DNA from: Occallatibacter sp.
GTDB lineage: Bacteria; Acidobacteriota; Terriglobia; Terriglobales; Acidobacteriaceae
Direction of reading: 5' to 3'
DNA: 60,145 nt
NCBI GenBank assembly: GCA_017883405.1
Contig: JADGNO010000135.1
Location: 1-60,145 of the forward strand
This document shows, one piece after another, positions 1 through 7,958 of this stretch (the stretch's first letter is position 1; every line of letters begins with the position of its first letter). The notes under the pieces are model-generated. The model was not told the DNA's origin, searched no databases, and was given only the letters and a program-made list of their open reading frames with translations. Made by a program: the position numbers and the translations under genes.

Positions 1-1050
1 CAACAAGCTAAGGCGTGCGCCAATCTCCAGTCCTCCCCGCCCCAGCACACAAGCCAATTGCGATCCATAGAGCCGGGCGGATTGCGGCATGATGGGAACA
101 CGCAAAAAGCCCCGGCTGTAGAAAACCTCTTTGCCACCGAACCTTGCCGCATTCGTTACAAACTCCGGCAAGTCGAGGCCAGTCCCGCGATAGCCCTTCA
201 CATAATCCGAAACGATTTGAAGATATGTCGCCATTCCCTCCCAGATGCCCGCGCTGATGGCCAATGACCGCAGTTGCTCGTAGTCAATGCCGCCGGCATC
301 CGCTACGGCCGCAGTATCTACGATGTCGCATAGCCTGAAATTGAAATGGCGGTACATGCGCTGCAGAGTCGAAATCATTAGACGATCTGAAATTGAAGAA
401 ATCTGAAATTGATAATTGCCGAAGCGTACCTGCCTGGCGCGATCTGCCAACGAGGAAGCGATGACGAGTTGCTCTCCTGTCTGCCCAAGCCGTCCCGCGT
501 GAACTTCGACCGGCTCAGGCAAGCCTGGTATCACGAAGTTCCACTTATTCGCCAAACGGTCTCCCCAGCTTCGGGGTGCAATGCTTGCGCTAAAGCTCGT
601 GCGAAAAAGCTTCGTCACATCTTCAACAGCAACGTTGGTGTACAAATCTAAATCGCTGCCCAGATCAGGCCAGTGGTCCAGCGATTTAATTACCGTGACA
701 TCATAGCGGCACTCTTGAAATCTGGCACAGATCTCGTGCAAAAAAAAGACAGCATTCTCAATGCGCGCACCCTCGCATGCCAGCGCGCCTCGTGCCCACG
801 CGGTCTGAGCGGCATCCCTCTCGTCGCGCGTCAAGCTGAGCACAACTTCAAGCCAGCGCACGTCCACATGGTGCGTATGGGCCAGCGCCAGTGCCTCTCT
901 GAACTCATCGGGACCAAGGCTCAGCAACTCGCGCTTCAGCGCGGCCCGCTCGAGCGAGGCTGTCGAATAGCCTCCATGCGGCTGCAGCAACATGCGAGAA
1001 ATCAGGGTAAGTGACTCTAACGACGGAAACTCTGTGGCTGGCTGAATCAT
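1..1050 (-). CDS. Nucleotidyltransferase-like protein (NTP_transf_5 type), C-terminus cut by window edge
   Basis: The frame stays open from an ATG at 1050 to base 1, giving 350 residues without a stop, so the gene runs off the left edge. A good ribosome site (AAGGGGAG) lies about 8 bases upstream of this ATG. Around residues 120-130 the protein reads DHWPDLGSDLDLYT, which resembles the G-S-D-x-D metal-binding core of uncharacterised nucleotidyltransferases found in polysaccharide and peptide gene clusters. I see no signal peptide or membrane segment. It starts 24 bases after the TPR lipoprotein gene, so the two are probably one operon. The family is inferred from one motif and overall layout; the substrate is unknown. 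Confidence 0.65.
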   Translation of the reverse strand, partial: MIQPATEFPSLESLTLISRMLLQPHGGYSTASLERAALKRELLSLGPDEFREALALAHTHHVDVRWLEVVLSLTRDERDAAQTAWARGALACEGARIENAVFFLHEICARFQECRYDVTVIKSLDHWPDLGSDLDLYTNVAVEDVTKLFRTSFSASIAPRSWGDRLANKWNFVIPGLPEPVEVHAGRLGQTGEQLVIASSLADRARQVRFGNYQFQISSISDRLMISTLQRMYRHFNFRLCDIVDTAAVADAGGIDYEQLRSLAISAGIWEGMATYLQIVSDYVKGYRGTGLDLPEFVTNAARFGGKEVFYSRGFLRVPIMPQSARLYGSQLACVLGRGGLEIGARLSLL

Positions 1051-1074
1051 CTGTTCTGCTCCCCTTAAGACAAC

Positions 1075-2253
1075 TCAGTTAGGTAGCTTGGGTGTTCTGG
1101 ATAGAGGAGGCGCCAAAGGCGCATTCTGAGAGGGTTTCTGCCCCGGCGAGGCGTTATCGCGAGGCGTCAATTCGATAGGAGACTGTTCCATGTGGCGCTG
1201 GCGGCTATAGACCCCCACCGCGCCGTCAACTTTTTGATCGCTCTCTGTGGCCACTTGAAACAGTGGCCTGCCCACCGCTGCCGAAGTTGTTGCGCGGCCC
1301 ACGGGAATGTTCGCGTCGACGGCCTTTCGCGCCTTCTCATAGAAGAATTGTGCCGACTCCAGATCGCCATCCTTCTCCGCAACGTAAGCGCGGTTATTCA
1401 GCGAAAACGCGCTGGTTGGATCGAGCGAATATGCCATCAGGAAATCTTGCCTTGCTGTAGCCCAGTCGCCTTGATTCTCCGCAGTCACTCCCCGCAGGTT
1501 CAGCACGTCGGCCCTTGATGTTGTGGAATCAGTCCCCGTCATCCGGCTCTGAAGGCGTTTTGCATTCGCCTCAGCCATCTCGCTCACCGGTTTTCCTCGC
1601 CATGCAGAGCTGTCGGTGAGGTCGATTGTGTCGGCAGAACTGGAGACTGCAGCCGCCGCGTAGTGTTTCAACGCGCTCGCATAATCTCCCATCGACTCTT
1701 CGGCCACGCCCAGATTATTCAGCGTGTACGCGTTTTGCGGATCCAGAGACCGCGCCTGCTCGAGAAGTGCTGCCGCTTCGTTGCCCCTGTTTTCCGACAG
1801 CAAGCCCATCGCCTCTACATTCATGCGATTCACCCGCATCGGCGTTTCCTTCAGTTCTGCGAATGCGGTATTCATGGGCTTTCCTTCAAGATCCTTCACG
1901 TTGCTCAAATCGATATTCGCGGTGGAGGCTTGTTCTGACGCCAACTTATAAAACTTTTTGGCCTCTTCAAGTTGCCCTTGCAACTCCGAAATGTAGCCAA
2001 GATTATTCAGCGTAAAGGGGTCAGCGGGGTCGTACAGATACGCCTTATAAAAGAGATCGGCGGCTTTTCCCAGGTTGTGCTTCCGAACTGCCGCCACTCC
2101 TTCTCGATTAAGACGCTGGACGTAAGTCAACTCGCTGCGTCTCGGGATAATGATGCTCACGGTATGGCTCGTTGACTGCGCACAAGCTCCAAGCGATCCC
2201 AAGCTCGCCATTACTGCAGTTACGCTTGTGAAGTGACGTAAACCCTTGCCCAT
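1075..2253 (-). CDS. TPR-repeat lipoprotein with three ~105-residue repeats
   Basis: 392 residues from the ATG at 2253, chosen because GGGAG sits just upstream and because it gives a clean lipoprotein signal ending LGSLGAC (Cys about residue 24). A frame extension to 2325 has no such support. The mature protein holds three similar blocks, each with two TPR-like helix pairs (a dP...lNNlGy...E..G motif) followed by a short linker containing G-(K/R)-P. The tail is Pro/Gln-rich. TPR lipoproteins often scaffold envelope polysaccharide export complexes; that role here is inferred from the neighbouring glycan genes. It is divergent from the next gene and 24 bases upstream of the nucleotidyltransferase-like gene. 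Confidence 0.8.
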   Translation of the reverse strand: MGKGLRHFTSVTAVMASLGSLGACAQSTSHTVSIIIPRRSELTYVQRLNREGVAAVRKHNLGKAADLFYKAYLYDPADPFTLNNLGYISELQGQLEEAKKFYKLASEQASTANIDLSNVKDLEGKPMNTAFAELKETPMRVNRMNVEAMGLLSENRGNEAAALLEQARSLDPQNAYTLNNLGVAEESMGDYASALKHYAAAAVSSSADTIDLTDSSAWRGKPVSEMAEANAKRLQSRMTGTDSTTSRADVLNLRGVTAENQGDWATARQDFLMAYSLDPTSAFSLNNRAYVAEKDGDLESAQFFYEKARKAVDANIPVGRATTSAAVGRPLFQVATESDQKVDGAVGVYSRQRHMEQSPIELTPRDNASPGQKPSQNAPLAPPLSRTPKLPN

Positions 2254-2475
2254 CGTGCTCCCTTGGCGTGACGCTGGATAGAGGTCCAAAACCCTGAAAG
2301 AGCCCGTATAAGAGGTCCAACCCACTGAAGAAGCCCTTCAGTACGGGGTACTGTGTAATTTGTTAGATGCGATGTGACGACCCTCGTTGCCTCTATTGCA
2401 CACCATAGACCACCCTTTATCTCAAGCCATCATCGAAACTATTGCCGTTCAATATCGCGGAGAGGTGTGTGCAGA

Positions 2476-3345
2476 ATGGTTCGATCTCTTCCAGTGGCCT
2501 TTATCCAATGTGTGCTGCTGGCTGTTCCACTCCTTGGCGCTCAGTCAGAACATCCAAACAACGCTAACGCGGCAGTAGAGACCATCAGGCCGTCGGGCGA
2601 TTTGGCCGCCCTGCCATCACTCCCCCACGGAATGACCACCATCGTGGGCGGCACAATACGAAACCTGGATTTCGTACGCGACCAATTCTCCCTGGCCCTC
2701 TACGGACAGCGGCCAATGAAGATTTTGTTTGATGAGCGGACCAAAGTTTATAGAGACGGAGTCAAGATTCCGCTGCGCGACTTGCGCGCCGACGAGCACG
2801 CTTCCGTTCAAACCGCCTTGGATAGAAGCGATGTATTCGCCGTGAGCATCCATGTCCTGTCGGCCTCTCCCGAAGGTGAATGCCGTGGCCAGGTACTGAA
2901 TTACAACCCTCGCACCGGGGAGTTGAGCATCCGTTCAGAACTGTCCTCTGGTCCGGTCAAGTTGTTGGTTCCGTTGGATGCGTCCATCGTTCGCCAGGGC
3001 CAAGCCGACTTTACTTCTCAGTCTTCAGGGCGAAGCGATCTCGTAGCAGGGGCGCTTGTTTTGGCGACATTCCGGCGCGGCCAAAACAGCAAGGATGTGG
3101 CCAGCCATATCGCAATTCTGGCCGTCTCTGGCTCGTCGTTCCGGTTTGCCGGGAAAATCTCTTACCTCGACCTTTCAAACGGGTTGCTCGATATGGTCGA
3201 TCCGCTGGACGGAAAACGCTACGAAATCCATTTTTCTTCCGCACGCATCCCGACGAGTGGAAATATTCATCTCGGCGAAAACGTCACCGTTGTGGCGTCT
3301 TACGACGGGTCCCAGTACCAGGCCACTGAAATTACGGCTTATTGA
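2476..3345 (+). CDS. Exported protein with DUF5666-like beta domains
   Basis: 289 residues from ATG 2476, preceded by GGAGAGG; the frame is open upstream to 2374 but that part is not signal-like. The N-terminus (MVRSLPVAFIQCVLLAVPLL, then GAQS) is a Sec signal peptide. The mature part contains two or three small beta modules of the pattern G.I..ld.....l.l......i.f...T.v...G....l.dL..G, which resembles the DUF5666 family. No catalytic residues are evident. Its stop overlaps the region of possible starts of the following deacetylase, so the two genes are probably co-transcribed. The function is unknown. Confidence 0.7.
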   Translation: MVRSLPVAFIQCVLLAVPLLGAQSEHPNNANAAVETIRPSGDLAALPSLPHGMTTIVGGTIRNLDFVRDQFSLALYGQRPMKILFDERTKVYRDGVKIPLRDLRADEHASVQTALDRSDVFAVSIHVLSASPEGECRGQVLNYNPRTGELSIRSELSSGPVKLLVPLDASIVRQGQADFTSQSSGRSDLVAGALVLATFRRGQNSKDVASHIAILAVSGSSFRFAGKISYLDLSNGLLDMVDPLDGKRYEIHFSSARIPTSGNIHLGENVTVVASYDGSQYQATEITAY

Positions 3346-3380
3346 AGATGAATGATGTAGTCGGTGTTCGCATCGAACCG

Positions 3381-4232
3381 ATGGCCCGCCTCATTGTCAA
3401 CGCTGACGATTTTGGCCAAACCCAGGGAATCAACCGCGCCGTCTTCGAGCTTCATCAGGCGGGTCTGCTCACCAGCGCCACACTCATGGCTCGCGCGGCT
3501 GCCACCGACCAGGCCATTGAATTTGCGCGCGCAATACCATCGCTCAGCATCGGCTGCCACATTGTCCTCACCGATGGCGAACCAGTACTCCCGGCCGCTC
3601 AAATCCCTTCACTGCTCGACCCATCTACCAGTCTCTTCTTTGCAAGCCTTAACGCGTTCCTCGGCCGGCTCTTCACAGGCCGTATTCGCGCCGATGAAAT
3701 CGAAGCCGAAACCATAGCCCAGATCAAATCCCTGCAGTCTCGCGGAATTCGAGTCACTCACATCGACAGTCATAAGCACACGCATATGTTCCCGAGCATT
3801 CTGCGTCCCATTCTTCGCGGAGCTCGCGCCTGTGGCATTCAATCAGTTCGCAATCCCTTCGAGCCGACATGGGCAATTCGCGCTACCGCCAACTGCAACT
3901 TCGTTCGCGCTGCGCAGGTCAGCGTTCTCCACGGCCTGCAGACCCGCTGGCGACGCATCCTCGCTGAAGAAGGCTTCTCTACCACTGGCGGTACCCTCGG
4001 CGTATCCTGCACCGGTGCACTCAGTAAGGGGACTCTTCATAGGCTTCTCGATCGGGTTCGGACCGGCACATGGGAACTGGTCACGCATCCCGGCTATTAC
4101 GATGCCGATCTGGCGCGCATTCAGACCACCCTCCGCGCGTCACGCGATATGGAGCGCGAGGCACTTCCTGTTCTGCATGAATTCCCCGCACTACACCTCA
4201 TCTCCTGGAGCCAACTCAAGCCCCGGCGATGA
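3381..4232 (+). CDS. ChbG/HpnK (YdjC) family carbohydrate deacetylase
   Basis: 283 residues, starting MARLIVNADDFG, the typical beginning of this family. ATG 3348 or TTG 3342 would add 11-13 residues; no start has a strong ribosome site. The metal-binding elements of the family are visible: DDFG at residues 9-12, a His in GCHIVLTDG, and the His cluster THIDSHKHTH near residue 130. Known members remove N-acetyl groups from chitooligosaccharides (ChbG) or act in hopanoid glycosylation (HpnK). The GLTSATLM and LTDGEPVLP stretches are closer to HpnK. The context is a glycosyltransferase locus without hopanoid cyclase genes, so an acetylated glycan intermediate is the likely substrate by inference. 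Confidence 0.8.
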   Translation: MARLIVNADDFGQTQGINRAVFELHQAGLLTSATLMARAAATDQAIEFARAIPSLSIGCHIVLTDGEPVLPAAQIPSLLDPSTSLFFASLNAFLGRLFTGRIRADEIEAETIAQIKSLQSRGIRVTHIDSHKHTHMFPSILRPILRGARACGIQSVRNPFEPTWAIRATANCNFVRAAQVSVLHGLQTRWRRILAEEGFSTTGGTLGVSCTGALSKGTLHRLLDRVRTGTWELVTHPGYYDADLARIQTTLRASRDMEREALPVLHEFPALHLISWSQLKPRR

Positions 4233-4276
4233 TGCAATAGCGCTGTCTCTGCACTCTGGAGACAAATTGGCCGAAC

Positions 4277-5131
4277 TCACGCTGCCACATCGTCGCGCGG
4301 TGAATTGCTGGGTACTTCCAGTGGCTCCGATGCTATGCTCTCTCGAAAAAGATTCGTGCTGAGTTTGACAGGTTCTTGAGAGGAAATAGGGGCTGGAAAT
4401 GGAGGTCCGTAAGATCCGCGAAAATCATTCCATCGAATCTCGAACAACTCCGACAACGTCGCACAACCGTCGGTGAGCGGCCGAAAATGAGAATTACGAT
4501 AATCGTGCACAAGGCGCAAATCGATTTCCGCCACTTGCAGACGGCGCAAAAGGGCAACGTGAATCAATTCGCTGTCGTATCCCCAACCATTCAGGCTCAG
4601 CAACGGAAATACGAGATTAGCCGCATTTAGCGTGAGCGATTTCAACCCGCACTGCGTATCTCTAAAAGGCAACGCTAAAACATGACTAGCCACAAAATTG
4701 AAGACACGGCTCGCGACGCGCCGATGCAGGGGCTCCCCACTATGAGAACTGAAAGGAGCAAGCCACCGAGATCCGATGGCGATGTCTGCTCCGTTCCTCA
4801 CGGCCGCAACAAGGCGTAGAACTTCGCGAACAGATTCCTGCAAATCCGCATCGCAAAGGATCACAATCTCACCGCTCGCGACCCTTACACCCTGACGGAT
4901 AGCGAATCCTTTTCCCCGGTGAGGAAAGGATAGGATCTCGACGCCACAGTGGGGTGCTTGAAAAGCACGAGCGATGTCTGCTGTAGAGTCCGTTGATCCA
5001 TCATCAACAACGATGATTTGGCATTCGCCGAGATGAGAAGCCGACAGTTCGGCGATCACACTTAGCGTAGGTGCAATTCGCTTTGCTTCGTTGTATGCGG
5101 GGATGACAAAGCTGAAACTATAAGTTGACAC
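4277..5131 (-). CDS. GT2 family glycosyltransferase, dolichyl/polyprenyl-phosphate glucosyltransferase-like
   Basis: 284 residues. The second GTG (5131) is chosen because AGGAG lies five bases upstream, while the first GTG (5137) overlaps that site. The GT2 signature is clear: FVIPAYNEA, IIVVDDGSTD, then CDADLQ as the DxD-type metal site, and RDTQCGLKSL as in ALG5-type enzymes. No membrane anchor is evident. Such enzymes load a sugar onto a polyprenyl phosphate as a donor for a GT-C enzyme, and one is encoded at 12504. It is convergent with the deacetylase and lies downstream of the two GT4 genes on the same strand. Confidence 0.85.
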   Translation of the reverse strand: MSTYSFSFVIPAYNEAKRIAPTLSVIAELSASHLGECQIIVVDDGSTDSTADIARAFQAPHCGVEILSFPHRGKGFAIRQGVRVASGEIVILCDADLQESVREVLRLVAAVRNGADIAIGSRWLAPFSSHSGEPLHRRVASRVFNFVASHVLALPFRDTQCGLKSLTLNAANLVFPLLSLNGWGYDSELIHVALLRRLQVAEIDLRLVHDYRNSHFRPLTDGCATLSELFEIRWNDFRGSYGPPFPAPISSQEPVKLSTNLFRESIASEPLEVPSNSPRDDVAA

Positions 5132-5232
5132 GGACACTCCTGGAAGTTGAGCTTGGCGGATATGAGGATTGGATGTTCGCCCATCTTACTTTCTGTATCC
5201 GCTCGTGAAGTGCCATTATGGAAACCCTCGCG

Positions 5233-6429
5233 CTACGCTGCTGTTGCCTCGCCTTGCGGCGCGGTGGGAAGTTGCTTTGACTTATTGAGCAAACGTTCAA
5301 ACTCCGCTAAGTATGATGCGACGATCCGCGGCATTGTCGACCGCAAAGCTTCCTGATAATTTTGCTCGGCCATGCGCGCCTGTCGTTCCGGATCATGGGC
5401 CAGTGCGATTAAGTGCGAGGCCAGATCGGCAGAATTACCCGTCTCATACGTATCAATCGCGAGACCCTCCTCTCCCGCTAAGCGAACAAAATCCTCGACG
5501 TCGGCCGCCACAATCGGCAGGCCGAAGCGAGCCGCAATATGCGCCACGCCGCTCGGTCCGCCAGATGAAAGATACGGCATGACCGCAACATGAGCCGCGC
5601 GAAAGACATCTTCGAGTTTGTCCTCATCCAGATAACCGAGAAACTTTATGTGAGGATTTGATCCCCATTTCTCTTTGAGTTGAGCCAGATAACCTGGGCG
5701 GTTCGGGTGATCGCATCCGGCAATAATCAGCGAAGCATTAGGTACTTTGGAAAGCACTGCGGAAAGCGCTTCGAGCGGCGTTTCCAGGCGCTTGTAGCGG
5801 CCCCACTTGCCGAAAGCGAGCATACGGAATTCGTTTGGTGGACGTAATGCCGCGTCGGGTGGGTGTGGTTGACCGAGTGTTCCGTGCGGACGAACGCCAA
5901 TGTTTTTGGCGCCATACTGCTGCTGAAGGATGTGTTTGTAACGCTCGAGCAGAACAGACACCGAGTCAGCGCGTAGAAGCGAGCGCGTCACGATGGAACC
6001 AGCAGAGCGATAAACACGAGGGAAGGCGATGTCCGCATGTTTCAAGTCGCAAAGGGCCATCAGGTGATGTAACGTGACATGCGTCCTGAAGCCGGCGGCG
6101 CGTACAAGCTCAGGTGTGCAGAGTCCTGCAAATGCAGCAATTGGGTTCGCGCCAAATGTCGAATACACGAGATTGAACCAAACGATGTCGGGCCGAATTT
6201 CCCGCACAGCATTCGTTATACGCAGAGCATTGCCCAGCGCACCCACCCGCCAACAACGACGGACCGTGAAGCCGGGCAATTCAGGCTGTTCGGGTTGCCC
6301 AGGCGCATAAACGTCACCAAGAATCGTGAAATCGATTTCCTGGCGACGGAGCCCCTCGGCAAGGTGAAAGCCGTATTCGCTTAGATGGTGTCGGCTAGGG
6401 GGAAACGTCGTGACGAGGCAAATCCGCAT
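5233..6429 (-). CDS. GT4 family glycosyltransferase (paralogue 1)
   Basis: 398 residues, starting MRICLVTTFPPSRHHLSEYG with AAGGGA upstream. This is a GT-B fold enzyme: an N-terminal acceptor domain, and a C-terminal donor domain with FGKWGRYKRLE (donor phosphate-binding loop) and the ...MPYLSSGGPSGVAHIAARFGLPIVA acidic/Gly region in degenerate form. The usual EX7E motif is not obvious because the second half reads PYLSSGGPSG, as in some GT4 subgroups. It is cytoplasmic. It resembles the upstream GT4 gene along its whole length, so the two look like a tandem duplication with divergence. Confidence 0.85.
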   Translation of the reverse strand: MRICLVTTFPPSRHHLSEYGFHLAEGLRRQEIDFTILGDVYAPGQPEQPELPGFTVRRCWRVGALGNALRITNAVREIRPDIVWFNLVYSTFGANPIAAFAGLCTPELVRAAGFRTHVTLHHLMALCDLKHADIAFPRVYRSAGSIVTRSLLRADSVSVLLERYKHILQQQYGAKNIGVRPHGTLGQPHPPDAALRPPNEFRMLAFGKWGRYKRLETPLEALSAVLSKVPNASLIIAGCDHPNRPGYLAQLKEKWGSNPHIKFLGYLDEDKLEDVFRAAHVAVMPYLSSGGPSGVAHIAARFGLPIVAADVEDFVRLAGEEGLAIDTYETGNSADLASHLIALAHDPERQARMAEQNYQEALRSTMPRIVASYLAEFERLLNKSKQLPTAPQGEATAA

Positions 6430-6671
6430 CTAGTTCCCTTCAAACGAAAGATCCTGATCCGCCGGTCACCCGGTCGAGCGCGCTCCAAAAGATCAAAAAT
6501 GTCAGTGGAATCTCAGTAGAACAAATACTCAACCGGCACAAAAGGCTTCACTTTTTGGTCTACGTCGTTAATTACGATGCCGTGGAAACTCAAGTGGGTT
6601 GTTCAGCGACGTACGATTCAGCTCGCTGATCCCGAAAGAAGATGCATACGCGCGGAATCGCCGCGCCGCGG
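6430..6671. other. Intergenic gap between the two GT4 genes
   Basis: This 242-base gap separates two same-strand paralogues. I find no convincing ORF, strong hairpin or RNA gene in it. A promoter for the downstream GT4 gene could lie here, but no clear -35/-10 pair was found. Confidence 0.4.
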
Positions 6672-7946
6672 TTAAACAGGGCTCCGCTCGCGCAGCGCGT
6701 CCAGCGACAATTCCGGTTGAAGAAACTGCTTGCCCTTGCGCAACAATTCCTTGCATTTGGTCAACTCGAACCAGCGAAGATAGTTGGATACAACGTACGT
6801 TATGTTCATTTCGACGCCCGCTGCGTAGTTCTGCATCGCCATCGCATGCTCGAGCTTGGGTGACTGCAGAACCGCAACAAGTTGCTCGGCAAGATCGTTG
6901 GTGTCACCTACTTTATAAAACCGAATCGCGAGATCTTCGTTCTCTGCCATTGTTCGAAAATCTGGAATGCCTGCGCATACGATGGGAACTCCGAACTCAC
7001 ACGCCTGATGAGCCGGCCCACTCGAACCGGTCGAGGAGTCGTAAGGTAGCACCACAATGGATGCGGTCTGAAACAGCTCCGCGACAGCTTCTTCGGCAAC
7101 GTATCCGCGAAATTCGACTGGCAACCCCGGCGGCAGAGACGCGCGAATCGATTCCCAGTACCCAGGCTTGGTGTAATGATTGGCACCGGCGACGATCAAT
7201 TTCGCGCGCGGCGCTTTCTTCAGAACCAGGGGGAAAGCTTCCATAAGAGTCTCGAGTCGTTTATAGGTTCCCCAATGCCCGAAGGCCAATATGCGTTGCT
7301 CGGGATTGCCGCGTTTCGAAAAGTCCGGCGCCGCAAGAACTGGCGAAAATGTTCCGTGAGTGCCCAGCAGCACATTTCGGGCTCCATACTTTGTCATCAA
7401 CGTCTGGTAATACCCGGGTAGCAGTACAGACACCGAATTCGCGCGCAGCAGCGCTTTGGTGGCCATCTCAGCACCAAGGCGGAAAAGACGCTCAAGGCGC
7501 ACTCCGGTCGCTGCAAAGTCCACATGCTCAATGATGTTGTGCAGGGTAACATGCGTGTAAAAGCCTGCGCTCCTGGTAAGCGCCGGAGCCGACAGGCCCG
7601 CAAATGCCGTAATAGGTGCCTGCGGAGTCGCGAACGTGGAGAAGACGAGGTGGTACCAGACGACATCGGGATTCAATTTGCGGATAGTGTTCAGCAGCCG
7701 AGCAGGATTCGACAAGCTCCCGAACTTCCAGCAGCGGACTACGTTAAATCCAGGAAGTTCCTGAAGCTCATTGGTCACGATCATCTTCCCATTCTCGTCA
7801 GTCGCGAAGTCATAACTCGTCAACTCGTCCGCCAGAATGGTCAGCTCCACGTTGGGATGACGCCGAAGTTCGTTTGCAATGTAAAACGCATATTCATTTA
7901 ACTGACGTCCGCTGGGCGGGAAGGTAGCCACTAAACAAATCTTCAT
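6672..7946 (-). CDS. GT4 family glycosyltransferase (paralogue 2)
   Basis: 424 residues, starting MKICLVATFPPSGRQLNEYA, with GAGGG about ten bases upstream. The domain layout matches the neighbouring paralogue: PGFNVVRCWKFGSLSNP, then a long shared FYTHVTLHNIIEHVD-type segment, FGHWGTYKRLE and PYDSSTGSSGPAHQACEFG. The C-terminus is about 25 residues longer. It starts 12 bases after the stop of the large TPR-porin gene on the same strand, so it is probably translated from the same message. The sugar donor and acceptor cannot be read from the sequence. Confidence 0.85.
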   Translation of the reverse strand: MKICLVATFPPSGRQLNEYAFYIANELRRHPNVELTILADELTSYDFATDENGKMIVTNELQELPGFNVVRCWKFGSLSNPARLLNTIRKLNPDVVWYHLVFSTFATPQAPITAFAGLSAPALTRSAGFYTHVTLHNIIEHVDFAATGVRLERLFRLGAEMATKALLRANSVSVLLPGYYQTLMTKYGARNVLLGTHGTFSPVLAAPDFSKRGNPEQRILAFGHWGTYKRLETLMEAFPLVLKKAPRAKLIVAGANHYTKPGYWESIRASLPPGLPVEFRGYVAEEAVAELFQTASIVVLPYDSSTGSSGPAHQACEFGVPIVCAGIPDFRTMAENEDLAIRFYKVGDTNDLAEQLVAVLQSPKLEHAMAMQNYAAGVEMNITYVVSNYLRWFELTKCKELLRKGKQFLQPELSLDALRERSPV

Positions 7947-7958
7947 CTCAAAAGCCCT

